Shown: one piece after another, positions 8,019 to 16,583 of the stretch
How positions within the stretch are numbered: position 1 is the stretch's first letter
Layout of the letters: every line of letters begins with the position of its first letter
From: UBA7960 sp964348755
GTDB lineage: Bacteria; Bacteroidota; Bacteroidia; Bacteroidales; UBA7960
DNA: 53,174 bases
Assembly (NCBI GenBank): GCA_964348755.1
Contig: CAYGDW010000015.1
Location: forward strand, 1-53,174
Direction: 5' to 3'
Made by a program: the position numbers and the translations under genes
Notes under the pieces: generated by a model
Told to the model about the DNA's origin: nothing
Seen by the model: the letters and a program-made list of their open reading frames with translations, nothing else
Databases searched by the model: none

Positions 8019-9194
8019 ATGATCAGTTTTGAAGATGCCCTGAATATTATTCTTACCGATGTTCGCCCCACAGGCACCGAAAGAATCGGGTTTAACAATG
8101 CCCTGTTCAGGGTGCTTGCCCAGGATGTTTTTTCTGATGTGGATATGCCTCCATTTGACAAGGCTGCAGTTGATGGGTTTGCCTGTCGCCGCGCTGACCT
8201 TGACAGCGAACTGGAATTGCTCGAAATTATTGCAGCCGGACAAATACCCTCAAAGGTCGTTTCTAAGGGCAAATGTATAAAAGTTATGACCGGGGCCATA
8301 GTGCCACAGGGTGCCGACACAGTAATTATGGTTGAACATACCCAGGAAACCAGGCCGGGCTTTCTTCGCTTTACTGCAACCATAACCTCACCAAATATTG
8401 CCTACAAGGCCGAAGATGTTAAAAGTGGCGACAAGGTTTGGGGCAAAGGAATGCAAATTTTGCCTCAGCATGTGGCCATTTTTGCTTCTGTGGGCTGCGT
8501 TAATCCAATCGTAGCCCGCCAGCCCAGGGTGGCCATCCTGTCAACTGGCGACGAACTGGTTGAACCCGACCAAATACCCGGAACCGCAAAAATTAGGAAC
8601 AGCAACGGATTTCAGCTCGTAGCACAGGTAAAAGCAGCTCATTGCATATCCAACTATATGGGAATTATTCCTGACGATGAGCATGCCACCGACCAGGCTA
8701 TAGCCAAGGCTCTGGCAGAAAACGATATGGTGATTTTGACCGGAGGCGTGTCGATGGGCGACTTTGATTTTGTTCCAAAAATTATGCTCAAAAACAACGT
8801 GGAAATTCTATTTCAAAAAGTGGCCGTTAAACCAGGAAGACCAACCGTTTTTGGCCGCACAAAATCCTCGTATATTTTTGGGCTGCCAGGTAACCCTGTG
8901 TCATCATTTATAAATTTTGAGGTGTTTGTCAAACCGTTATTATATAAAATGATGGGAATGGATTGGAAACCCCTGTCCTTTGAATTGCCCATGGGCGTAG
9001 ATTTTCATCGAAAAACTGCAGACCGCGTCGAGTTTCTTCCGGTAAATATTGAGGAAACAGGCCATGTTGTTCCGGTGCGCTACCATGGCTCGGCCCACAT
9101 ACACGCCGTATGCTTTGCCAATGCACTAATATGCATTCCGAAAGGGATAAATGAAATAAAAAAGGGAGCCTTAGTAAATGTTAGACCAATTTAA
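8019..9194 (+). CDS. moeA: Molybdopterin molybdenumtransferase MoeA
   Basis: This 391-residue cytosolic enzyme inserts molybdate (or tungstate) into adenylated molybdopterin. Its length and order of motifs fit MoeA: the N-terminal region around DMPPFDKAAVDGFA, the KVMTGAIVPQGADTVIMVE strand, STGDEL at the start of the MogA-like domain, TGGVSMGDFDFV, and PGRPTVFG followed by FGLPGNPVSSF, ending in the small C-terminal beta domain. The ATG at 8019 gives the family N-terminus MISFEDAL; the frame is open to 7980 but that lies on the promoter box. The last 17 bp overlap moaA, so translation is probably coupled. It works with the MogA domain of the fusion protein at 10495, which supplies the adenylated pterin. 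Confidence 0.95.
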   Translation: MISFEDALNIILTDVRPTGTERIGFNNALFRVLAQDVFSDVDMPPFDKAAVDGFACRRADLDSELELLEIIAAGQIPSKVVSKGKCIKVMTGAIVPQGADTVIMVEHTQETRPGFLRFTATITSPNIAYKAEDVKSGDKVWGKGMQILPQHVAIFASVGCVNPIVARQPRVAILSTGDELVEPDQIPGTAKIRNSNGFQLVAQVKAAHCISNYMGIIPDDEHATDQAIAKALAENDMVILTGGVSMGDFDFVPKIMLKNNVEILFQKVAVKPGRPTVFGRTKSSYIFGLPGNPVSSFINFEVFVKPLLYKMMGMDWKPLSFELPMGVDFHRKTADRVEFLPVNIEETGHVVPVRYHGSAHIHAVCFANALICIPKGINEIKKGALVNVRPI

Positions 9195-9978
9195 CCGCAA
9201 AATAAATTATTTGCGCATTTCGGTTACAGACCGTTGCAACCTTCGCTGCCGCTATTGTATGCCCGAAGAAGGTGTTCAGTTTATTCAGCACAGCAATATT
9301 CTCAGTTTTGAAGAAATCAAAGCAGTGGTTGAAGTGGCTGTACCGCTGGGTATTGACAAAATACGCCTTACCGGAGGCGAACCCCTTGTGCGAAAAGATA
9401 TTGTTGAACTTGTGCGCATGATTGCCAGCGTAAAAGGGGTAAACGACCTGGCAATGACCACCAACGGCATTTTGCTTGGTAGTTTTGCCAAAGACCTTGC
9501 CCTGGCAGGGCTTCAACGAATCAATATTAGCCTCGACACTATTGATCCTGCAAAATTTGCTTTCTTAACCCGTGGCGGCGACATTAAAAAGGTATTTGAA
9601 GGCATTGAAGCTGCCCGTAAAGAAGGACTCAGCCCCATAAAGATTAATTGTGTGGTAAGAGAAACAAAAGATGAACCCGATGCCCTTGAAGTTAAGGCAT
9701 GGTGCACAACAAACGGCATTGAAGCAAGGTATATAAGCCAAATGAACCTCCACACCGGCCAATTTGGCATGGTTGATGGCGGCAGCGGAGGCAATTGCAG
9801 TATGTGCAACCGCCTTAGACTAACCAGTGATGGCTTGATGAAACCTTGCCTGTTTAGCAATATGGAGTACAGTGTAAGAAAACTTGGAATAAAACAAGCC
9901 ATTGAGTTGGCCCTGGGCTTAAAACCCGAAAAAGGTTCCATGAACCTCCACAACTGTTTTCACAATATTGGAGGCTGA
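9178..9978 (+). CDS. moaA: GTP 3',8-cyclase MoaA, unusually short form
   Basis: This radical-SAM enzyme, with MoaC, converts GTP to cyclic pyranopterin, the first step of molybdenum-cofactor synthesis. The SAM cluster cysteines are C20, C24 and C27 (DRCNLRCRYCMPEEG), LTGGEPL lies at 64-70, and the second cluster of the GTP site is C207, C210 and C224 (CSMCNRLRLTSDG..PC). The protein ends in NIGG, keeping the C-terminal Gly-Gly tail that MoaA needs. Total length is 266, against roughly 320-340 for most MoaA. The missing part lies between about residues 178 and 205, where the usual FIE.MP strand and following loop are absent or rewritten. Motifs at both ends are intact, so this looks like a compact functional form, not a frameshift. 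It overlaps moeA by 17 bp. Confidence 0.88.
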   Translation: MLDQFNRKINYLRISVTDRCNLRCRYCMPEEGVQFIQHSNILSFEEIKAVVEVAVPLGIDKIRLTGGEPLVRKDIVELVRMIASVKGVNDLAMTTNGILLGSFAKDLALAGLQRINISLDTIDPAKFAFLTRGGDIKKVFEGIEAARKEGLSPIKINCVVRETKDEPDALEVKAWCTTNGIEARYISQMNLHTGQFGMVDGGSGGNCSMCNRLRLTSDGLMKPCLFSNMEYSVRKLGIKQAIELALGLKPEKGSMNLHNCFHNIGG

Positions 9979-10013
9979 AATAATAATATTCATTTCATTC
10001 AACCTGACTAATT

Positions 10014-10460
10014 ATGAATACGCTTTCGCATACCGACAGTGAGGGCAAGGCCCGAATGGTAGATGTGGGTGCCAAGCCAGTGCAAAAGCGCTCGGCAACG
10101 GCCAGGGGGCTTATAACCATGGCTGCCCAAACCATTGCACTTATTGGCGAAAACCAAATAAAAAAGGGCGATGTGCTTACCTTAGCAGAAATTGCAGGCA
10201 TTCAGGCAGCAAAAAAAACCCACGAACTCATACCGCTTTGCCATCCATTGCAAATTACCCAGGTTGAAGTAAAAACGGCATTGGCCGATACAGGAATTGA
10301 AGTAAATGCCACAGTAAAATGCAACGGGCAAACTGGTGTAGAAATGGAAGCCCTGACCGCGGCATCGGTAGCTCTGCTAACCATATACGACATGTGCAAG
10401 GCTGTTGACAAAAACATGGAAATTGGCCAGATAACGCTGGTTAAAAAGAAAAAGGAATAG
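10014..10460 (+). CDS. moaC: Cyclic pyranopterin monophosphate synthase MoaC
   Basis: This 148-residue protein has MoaC's typical length and motifs: MVDVG and KPVQKRSATARG near the N-terminus, KKTHELIPLCHPL in the middle (the active-site histidine region), and VEMEALTAASVALLTIYDMCKA followed by the catalytic lysine stretch. It rearranges the MoaA product into cyclic pyranopterin monophosphate and normally acts as a hexamer in the cytosol. It follows moaA by 35 bp and precedes the MOSC-MogA gene by 34 bp, consistent with one transcript. Confidence 0.96.
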   Translation: MNTLSHTDSEGKARMVDVGAKPVQKRSATARGLITMAAQTIALIGENQIKKGDVLTLAEIAGIQAAKKTHELIPLCHPLQITQVEVKTALADTGIEVNATVKCNGQTGVEMEALTAASVALLTIYDMCKAVDKNMEIGQITLVKKKKE

Positions 10461-10494
10461 TGCCCTTTTGGGGAAAACCAATTCAAAGCTGGCA

Positions 10495-11418
10495 ATGAAA
10501 GTTATATCTGTAAATGTATCGAAAGAAAAAGGAACGGTAAAAACTCCGGTTTCGCAAATTGAACTTACCGACAATGGAGTATTGGGCGATGCCCACTCGG
10601 GCCCGTGGCACAGGCAGGTTAGCCTTCTTGGCCAGGAGAGCTTTGACCGCTTTTCGCAACAGGCTGGCCGCCAGTTGGTATTTGGTGAGTTTGCCGAAAA
10701 TATTACCACACAGGGCCTTGAGCTGGTCAACACATTGCCGCTCGACCGGCTATCCGGGGCCAATATTGAGCTCGAAATCACCCAGATTGGCAAAGAATGC
10801 CACGAAAGTGCCTGCGCCATTTTCAAAGAGGTGGGCAATTGCGTTATGCCTAAAGAAGGTATTTTTGCCAGGGTAATCAGGCCCGGAATCCTTAAACCTG
10901 GCGATGAACTAAGGTACCAACCAAAAATTTTCCGTATAAAAATTATTACACTCAGCGACCGGGCCAGCCGGGGCGAGTATGAAGACCGCAGTGGCCCTCG
11001 ATTGATTGAATTGCTTAAAAAACATTTTGAAGGTAAAACCCGCAAGATCCAGCCCTCGCATGATATTATTCCGGATGATGAAGGCTTATTGCGAAACCTT
11101 GTAAACCAAGCAATAGCCAGCCAATACGATGCATTGTTTACCACAGGCGGCACCGGCATTGGCCCCCGCGACATTACCGTAGAAACTATAAAGCCCATGC
11201 TAAGGAAAGAAATTCCGGGCATTATGGAAATGATAAGGATAAAATACGGAGCCAACAAACCCAATGCCTTGCTAAGCTGCTCAATTGCGGGTGTTTCTGA
11301 CAACACCCTGATTTACACCTTGCCAGGAAGCGTTAAAGCAGTAAATGAATACATGGAAGAAATACTCAAGACCATGGAACACCTTATTTTTATGCGCCAT
11401 GGGCTTGACACGCATTAA
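10495..11418 (+). CDS. MOSC domain fused to MogA/MoaB molybdopterin adenylyltransferase
   Basis: This 307-residue fusion joins two cofactor domains. Residues about 1-140 form a MOSC domain with the conserved cysteine-rich element GKECHESACAIF then GNCVMPKEGIFARV; MOSC domains bind or transfer sulfur or handle the cofactor. Residues about 145-300 form a MogA/MoaB domain with TLSDRASRGEYEDRSGP, the TTGGTGIGPRDITVE loop and LPGSVKAV. The MogA half should adenylate molybdopterin for MoeA, encoded upstream. The ATG at 10495 is chosen because the earlier frame start at 10468 is a weak non-ATG codon and the MOSC fold begins at MKVISVNVS. It is the last gene of the series, ending just before a bidirectional terminator. 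Role of the MOSC half is inferred. Confidence 0.9.
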   Translation: MKVISVNVSKEKGTVKTPVSQIELTDNGVLGDAHSGPWHRQVSLLGQESFDRFSQQAGRQLVFGEFAENITTQGLELVNTLPLDRLSGANIELEITQIGKECHESACAIFKEVGNCVMPKEGIFARVIRPGILKPGDELRYQPKIFRIKIITLSDRASRGEYEDRSGPRLIELLKKHFEGKTRKIQPSHDIIPDDEGLLRNLVNQAIASQYDALFTTGGTGIGPRDITVETIKPMLRKEIPGIMEMIRIKYGANKPNALLSCSIAGVSDNTLIYTLPGSVKAVNEYMEEILKTMEHLIFMRHGLDTH

Positions 11419-11419
11419 A

Positions 11420-11451
11420 AAAACGAGGGGCTGCTGGCCCCTCGTTTTTTT
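11420..11451. terminator. Bidirectional intrinsic terminator
   Basis: The 11-bp stem AAAACGAGGGG/CCCCTCGTTTT (11420-11430 with 11438-11448) has a 7-base loop. It has T runs on both strands and lies between the convergent MOSC-mogA and ompA-like genes. Confidence 0.92.
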
Positions 11452-11464
11452 GTAAAAAAGAATG

Positions 11465-12736
11465 TTATTCGATAACCTTAAAGTCAACGCGGCGGTTTAT
11501 GCTTAGATTTTGCCTTGACAACGGGTCGTTGGGGCCACGGTGCGAGATGCTCAGACGGTCAGGATTAATTTTAAAGTCATTCACCAACACATCATAAACT
11601 GCACGTGCCCTTTTTTCGCTCAGTTCGAAGTTGAAAGCTGAGGGGCCGGTAATGTCGGTATGGCCAATTAGCTCCACACGCGTTTGGGGATTGGCATTCA
11701 TAAAGCGTGCTGCCGAAGCAATACGCTCGTAGTTGAGGTTGTCTATTGCCGAGCTGTTCAGCCTGAAAAACACACCCATGAGCGAAGCCACTGAAGCTTC
11801 GCTAACTCCAGGTCTTCGGTCTGAAAGTGATGCTACCCTAGAGCCGAGGTCGTTTTGCCTCTGGTCAATTGCCTGCACTTGCCTGCGAAGTTCTTCAATT
11901 TCACGGTCAAGGGGGCTTTGTAGCATTCGCTGATCAACGCCTTCAACGCGACGGTCAACCTCGGTTACCCTTTCAACAAGGTAATCCATACGGGTAACAT
12001 CGCCCGGATACATTACTACCGATGGAGAAGCCCATTTCATGGCGCGGGTGTTTTTTCCGAGCTTGAAAACAATTCCTATATTAGTATAATTATAGGCATC
12101 GAAATTAGAGAATACTCTGCGCAGTGCATCCAACCCGTCGGTTTGTGTCATACGAAAGCCCGATTCGATTTCAAGGTCAATTCTGTTGGTGAGGTTAAAC
12201 CTAACACCCATACCGAATGGAATTACCAGGTCATTGAGTCGGCTTTCCTTTTGGGTACCGGTTGAGTTATAGCCAAAAGTGCTTACCACTTCATCGGTAA
12301 GGCTGTTAAACAGGCGTGAGCGGTACGAAACCATACCAAGCCCAAGTACGCCGTAAATATCGATGCGATCGTTTTTGGCCCACCTGGGAGAGAGCAGCTT
12401 CGAAAAACTGATCACACTGCTCAGGTTTGCCTCCCAAAGCTCAGCCTTGAAATAACGATCCTGGCTATCATCTTTGCCGCTCAGGGTTCCTAACAAAAAT
12501 TGCCCTCTTAAGCCAAAAGCAGGCGAGATATGATATTCAAGCTTTAATCCGCCACCTAAGGTCAACTCGTCAAATGCAGGGAAATAACTATGCTGTTTAA
12601 TGTCAGAAAAAGGAGTGAGCAAGCCTCCGGTAAGACCTGCTGAAACCCTGTTGTAGTCGGCACCTACGTGCCTTTGTGCAATCAAAGGCTTAACTAAAAG
12701 CGAAAATGCTAACAAAAACACAATCGGATACTTCAT
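11465..12736 (-). CDS. OmpA-family outer-membrane protein
   Basis: This 423-residue protein has a signal peptide (about 1-21, ending LIAQ), an N-terminal beta-barrel region (about 25-235), a heptad-rich coiled-coil segment (about 255-315, around VERVTEVDRRVEGVDQRM), and a C-terminal OmpA peptidoglycan-binding domain (about 325-423) with FFRLNSSAID, ELIGHTDITG and the LSEKRARAV helix. Such proteins tie the outer membrane to peptidoglycan. The frame extends to 12823, but a minus-strand TAACTTTG promoter box at 12797-12804 sits inside that extension. The ATG at 12736 starts a clean signal peptide; 12745 is a close alternative. It lies downstream of the large outer-membrane protein gene with 218 bp between, so it may be transcribed separately. 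Confidence 0.92.
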   Translation of the reverse strand: MKYPIVFLLAFSLLVKPLIAQRHVGADYNRVSAGLTGGLLTPFSDIKQHSYFPAFDELTLGGGLKLEYHISPAFGLRGQFLLGTLSGKDDSQDRYFKAELWEANLSSVISFSKLLSPRWAKNDRIDIYGVLGLGMVSYRSRLFNSLTDEVVSTFGYNSTGTQKESRLNDLVIPFGMGVRFNLTNRIDLEIESGFRMTQTDGLDALRRVFSNFDAYNYTNIGIVFKLGKNTRAMKWASPSVVMYPGDVTRMDYLVERVTEVDRRVEGVDQRMLQSPLDREIEELRRQVQAIDQRQNDLGSRVASLSDRRPGVSEASVASLMGVFFRLNSSAIDNLNYERIASAARFMNANPQTRVELIGHTDITGPSAFNFELSEKRARAVYDVLVNDFKINPDRLSISHRGPNDPLSRQNLSINRRVDFKVIE

Positions 12737-12796
12737 GGCTGTCATTTTATGGTTAAATTGTATTGCCTGGTGATAAAGGTTTTTCTGATAAATGTT

Positions 12797-12804
12797 CAAA
12801 GTTA
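12797..12804 (-). promoter_or_regulatory. -7 box of the ompA-like gene
   Basis: TAACTTTG on the minus strand fits TAnnTTTG and implies a leader of about 54 bases before the ATG at 12736. No good -33 element is seen. The rest of 12737-12954 is A/T-rich with nothing else recognised. Confidence 0.5.
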
Positions 12805-12954
12805 ACAATTCTACATAAATCATAATAGTTTCTTGAAATAAATTTGAAATTTTACCCGAAAAAAATAATCACGCATTGATTTTCTAGGGTTTACGCACAT
12901 TAAAAAAAATGGTTGCAAAAAACTTTCAATTTTGTTTGCTTCGGGCAATTATTT

Positions 12955-15900
12955 TCAGAACAAAGCTCTGACCTGCATTGATCCGGAATGAACTGGCGGT
13001 GTTCCAGGTGTTTTTCGTCCGTGGTAACTTACGCTAAGTTGCAACCAGGCATTGAGGGTTTGCTGCCAGGTAAAATTCAAAACATGGTTCAGGCCGGCAT
13101 TCAGCCCTTCGAGCATTTCGAAAGCAAGTGGGGTATTTGCAGAAAAAGGGTAATCAATAAAGTTAAGCTGGTAGCGAGCCGAGAGGTTTCCTTTTGCAGG
13201 TATGCTGTACCTGAATTCGAGTCCGCCCTTTTTAATTTGGGACCTTTCGCCCGAGCTCATCAACACGTTTTCCTTAGTAGAATAACCGCCCTGTAAACTG
13301 AGTCGCCATTGGTTATCAAGCTGGTAATTAATAACGGGTTCAATCGAAACTGATTTGATGCTATAATTTCTGTTCATAAAAAACTCTGCCCGGTTCATCC
13401 TTTCTGACATACCAATTTGCATTTCTAAAGAGTAGCTACGGTTTATGTTCCACCGGGTTCTAAGGGCGGCACTTTGCAACACCCTGCTTTCAAAGCCATT
13501 GCTAAGCAGCATTTTGTTGCGGTTGTCGAGCCAGGTCAGTTCGGCAAAAAACACCTTGCCGGTGCGGTTAAAGAAAAGCGAATTTCTGAATGATGCGTTT
13601 AACCCTACCAATAGGGTGTCCTGCAAATTGGCCCCAAAAGGCAAGAAATATGCTGCCATTGCGTTGCCCTGGTTCTTTTGGTCAATCCGGAAACTGGTCT
13701 GATTTCTGAAACGAGCCAGAAACCCTTTTATGCCTTTTGTTTCGCGCCAGACTATACGCGGATCAATTGTAATAGTATGGCTGTAGGTGTTTGAAAAAAC
13801 CCTGATGAAATGGTCGGTTGGAATAAAAACCCTAACGAAGTTCGCCTGGTCGGGAAACTGGGCAAGTTCAAATTCATCGAGCTCCATAATACCGTTGGCA
13901 TTATAGTCAACCCAGGTATAAACGCCCTGGCCTGGCGGCACTTCAATATATATGTATTCTCGTTTGCGTTCCATCCCGCTTCCGGTTTCGTAAAAAAGAG
14001 AAGAAACCACCACGCCCTTCCACCAACGCGATGAATAATTGAGCCGACCGACAACGCTGTTTTCGGGTGTTTGGGTTTCAATATTCAACGACCTTAGAGC
14101 AACATTAATCGTAAAACGCTGATTCGGATTTTTTAAAAATTCGTAGCTCATGCCAAATTCTCTTGCCTTCCCTTGGTTCACAAAGGTATTCAGGTAAGGT
14201 TTTCGATCTGTTCGTATTTTATGAAAAAGCCTAATGCGGTTTATAGCGGTATCGGAATTTGAAACAAAAAAATGCCATTCATCAAAGGCAGCGCTTGCAG
14301 CATGTAGCTGGTCGCTGTTTGTTGGGGTACGGCGGTTGTTTTCCATTTGGTGTTCAATGCCGGCCACCAGAAAAAACAACGGCCTGCTAATTCCGGCCCT
14401 ATGCCGGTAAAAATCGGTTTGCTGAAGGCCTGAAGAGTTTAACAGGCTTCCGTCAAATGTAACCTTTACCCTTCCTAATAACAAACGTGCCTCGGCCATA
14501 TTCATAAAACCGCTGAAGGACGGACCTTTTTGGAATGATCTGAACTGATAACGGGCGTTGCCGTTTTGAGCGCTTTCGAGTTGAAAGCTCAGGGTGGTAT
14601 TGTTTTCTGCGGCAGGGCTGCTGAAATTTGTCAGATTCCAGTCGCGGTCGAACTCAACAGGTCTGAAACGCTCTACGGGTGTAAAGTGCTTTGAAACAAA
14701 CTCGTGAGCGCCCGATATTAGCAGACTCCATCCGCCATTGGCAGAACCTGTCAGGGGGGTTTTGCTGTTTAGCCTGAAAACAAGCCCAAAACCCAGATCA
14801 TCGTTGCTGTCGGATTTGGAAAAAAGGTTTAGGTCGTTGTTGCTCATTGCAAATTCCATAGAAGCGGCAGTACGGTTGTTGATTTTATAATCGGCGCCCA
14901 GGCTAAGCATCTGCTTCTTTTTAGGAGTTACGAGTTGAAATACGGGATCGTGCGTGCCCTGCCGCGTGCCATTAACGGGGGCCACCCACTGAAAAACCCT
15001 TCCGTTGGCCGCTGAACTAACCTGTATGTAGTTACCATTTCCCTGGCCAACAAACGAAAACCCCAAGCTGTAAACCGCCCTTTGGGGATTGGTAGAAAAA
15101 ACAAATACAGAGTCGAATCCAAGCGAGTCGGTTATAAGGTACATTACCCTGTCGTTTCTGAAACCTGTACTGTCAACATTCCAGTCGAAGGCAAGATGGA
15201 GGCTGTCGCCCACACCAGCCATTTTTTTAATCCGGTCATTGGTAAGCTCCTGAAATAGGCTTTGGTTTTTATGGTCCTGCTCAGAAAAGAAATTGATGGT
15301 GAGTAATGTTCTATCGGTTTGAATATTTGAGGCAGCATACAAAACTGATTGGGCAAAGTAGCGCCCTGCATATTCGAACTCAACTACAATACGGGTTTCT
15401 CTGGTAATTAGCCTCCGGGAGGTAAAGGTAATTTCGGCCATATTATAATCAATAATATAATCGTGGTCCATGCCCCTTGTCTGCAATGCTCCATCAATAA
15501 AAACTCTTTCGGAGCCGGCAAGTACAATTATAAAGCTTTCATTGTTAGCCCCGGAAAGTTTGTAAGGTCCCTGGTTTCCTTCCATGGCCCTTAGTTGGTT
15601 TTTTACATATTTACCTTTGGCAATTGCTCCTGCAGCTGTAAGTTGCACCTGGGCACCCCCCATCAAGCCTGCGGCATGGGCCTGGGTTTTGTAGCCGGCC
15701 ATAGCGCCCTGAGCCCTGCGCTGAAAATGCATAAAGTGGCTTTTGGGGCGATCAAGGTCAAAGTCGCCGGCCGTCAGTTGGCCTCCAAGGCCTGATATGG
15801 TAATGTAAACCTTGTCGAAATCTTGCAGTTGCCTGGTGGTTCCATCGGGTTGAAAAGGTATGTCCTGATCAGAAATCACCGCATTGATTTCTATATCCTG

Positions 15901-16434
15901 GCTGATGTTTCCGCTTAGCTGCAGGTTCATGGCCGATTGCAATGAAAGATCCTGGCGGTTTCCTATTGTGATACCGCGTGTAATACTGCCAGAACTTTGA
16001 AGGCCACTCACCCTTAGCACACCCTGGTCGGGGGTGCCGGCAGCTGGGCTCAAAGGCCAGGCGGTTTTGGAAGCCTGTTCATCAAAAAGCATTGATGCAT
16101 TGCGATGAAAATATGGGGCAGTTAACCTTAAGGGAAACACCCGGTAGCGAACCACCAGGCTGTCGCCTTGCATGGTTTCGGGTAGCCTGAGTCTTAGCAA
16201 GGCATTGAGTGCATCGAGGCTGAAAAAGGCCTGGTCGAGCGGTTGGCCGTCAATGGTGGCGATTGAAAAGCTAAGGGGTTGAATGCTGAGCGAGTCGAGT
16301 TGATGTGTTGGTTGGGCAGCATGTATTTTTTTCTGTCGAAAGCCTGCTGAGTTCTGAGAAAACAATTGATGGTTTCCCAAAAAACAGAGAAATAATGTTA
16401 TTGCAGCCAGCCGGCTTACCAAATTGTTATTCAA
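12955..16434 (-). CDS. Large outer-membrane beta-barrel protein of unknown function
   Basis: I do not recognise a named family. This 1159-residue protein has a signal peptide (about 1-27, ending LFSQ). Residues 145-260 hold a region with SSGSITRGITIGN, then LSGNISQDIEINAVISDQDIP and GQLTAGDFD. Residues about 305-370 contain VFIDGALQTRGMDHDYIIDY and VVEFEYAGRYF. Alternating polar/aromatic strands follow to the end, and the last residue is phenylalanine, as in many outer-membrane barrels. Near 840-855 is DYNANGIMELDEFE, an EF-hand or dockerin-like calcium loop. The VDYNxNG..ELxEFE pattern and early repeats loosely recall SprA/Sov-type giant Bacteroidota proteins, but the protein is less than half SprA's size. 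A role in transport or surface assembly is a guess. It is followed by an OmpA-type gene. Confidence 0.8.
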   Translation of the reverse strand: MNNNLVSRLAAITLFLCFLGNHQLFSQNSAGFRQKKIHAAQPTHQLDSLSIQPLSFSIATIDGQPLDQAFFSLDALNALLRLRLPETMQGDSLVVRYRVFPLRLTAPYFHRNASMLFDEQASKTAWPLSPAAGTPDQGVLRVSGLQSSGSITRGITIGNRQDLSLQSAMNLQLSGNISQDIEINAVISDQDIPFQPDGTTRQLQDFDKVYITISGLGGQLTAGDFDLDRPKSHFMHFQRRAQGAMAGYKTQAHAAGLMGGAQVQLTAAGAIAKGKYVKNQLRAMEGNQGPYKLSGANNESFIIVLAGSERVFIDGALQTRGMDHDYIIDYNMAEITFTSRRLITRETRIVVEFEYAGRYFAQSVLYAASNIQTDRTLLTINFFSEQDHKNQSLFQELTNDRIKKMAGVGDSLHLAFDWNVDSTGFRNDRVMYLITDSLGFDSVFVFSTNPQRAVYSLGFSFVGQGNGNYIQVSSAANGRVFQWVAPVNGTRQGTHDPVFQLVTPKKKQMLSLGADYKINNRTAASMEFAMSNNDLNLFSKSDSNDDLGFGLVFRLNSKTPLTGSANGGWSLLISGAHEFVSKHFTPVERFRPVEFDRDWNLTNFSSPAAENNTTLSFQLESAQNGNARYQFRSFQKGPSFSGFMNMAEARLLLGRVKVTFDGSLLNSSGLQQTDFYRHRAGISRPLFFLVAGIEHQMENNRRTPTNSDQLHAASAAFDEWHFFVSNSDTAINRIRLFHKIRTDRKPYLNTFVNQGKAREFGMSYEFLKNPNQRFTINVALRSLNIETQTPENSVVGRLNYSSRWWKGVVVSSLFYETGSGMERKREYIYIEVPPGQGVYTWVDYNANGIMELDEFELAQFPDQANFVRVFIPTDHFIRVFSNTYSHTITIDPRIVWRETKGIKGFLARFRNQTSFRIDQKNQGNAMAAYFLPFGANLQDTLLVGLNASFRNSLFFNRTGKVFFAELTWLDNRNKMLLSNGFESRVLQSAALRTRWNINRSYSLEMQIGMSERMNRAEFFMNRNYSIKSVSIEPVINYQLDNQWRLSLQGGYSTKENVLMSSGERSQIKKGGLEFRYSIPAKGNLSARYQLNFIDYPFSANTPLAFEMLEGLNAGLNHVLNFTWQQTLNAWLQLSVSYHGRKTPGTPPVHSGSMQVRALF

Positions 16435-16518
16435 AACAACACGATTTTTGATGGAAGATGCAGGGGTTTTGCCAATAGCTAAAATTAAGGGTCAAAAACA
16501 ACATTTGCAACCTTAAGC

Positions 16519-16552
16519 AAAAAAAACAGGTCTGCCCAAAAAGGGCAGACCT
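16519..16552 (-). terminator. Intrinsic terminator after fhs
   Basis: A perfect 10-bp stem (AGGTCTGCCC, 16528-16537, with 16543-16552) has a 5-base loop and is followed on the minus strand by eight T (16526-16519). It lies 32 bp past the fhs stop and ahead of the next minus-strand gene. Confidence 0.9.
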
Positions 16553-16583
16553 TAAACTTTGAACTTCAACCAGATGCGGCATT

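Noticed and set aside
10377..11306. 309-codon open frame on the minus strand across moaC and the MOSC-mogA gene
   Set aside because: It lies entirely opposite two clear enzyme genes, has no family resemblance and no promoter or terminator. It reflects codon usage of the real genes.
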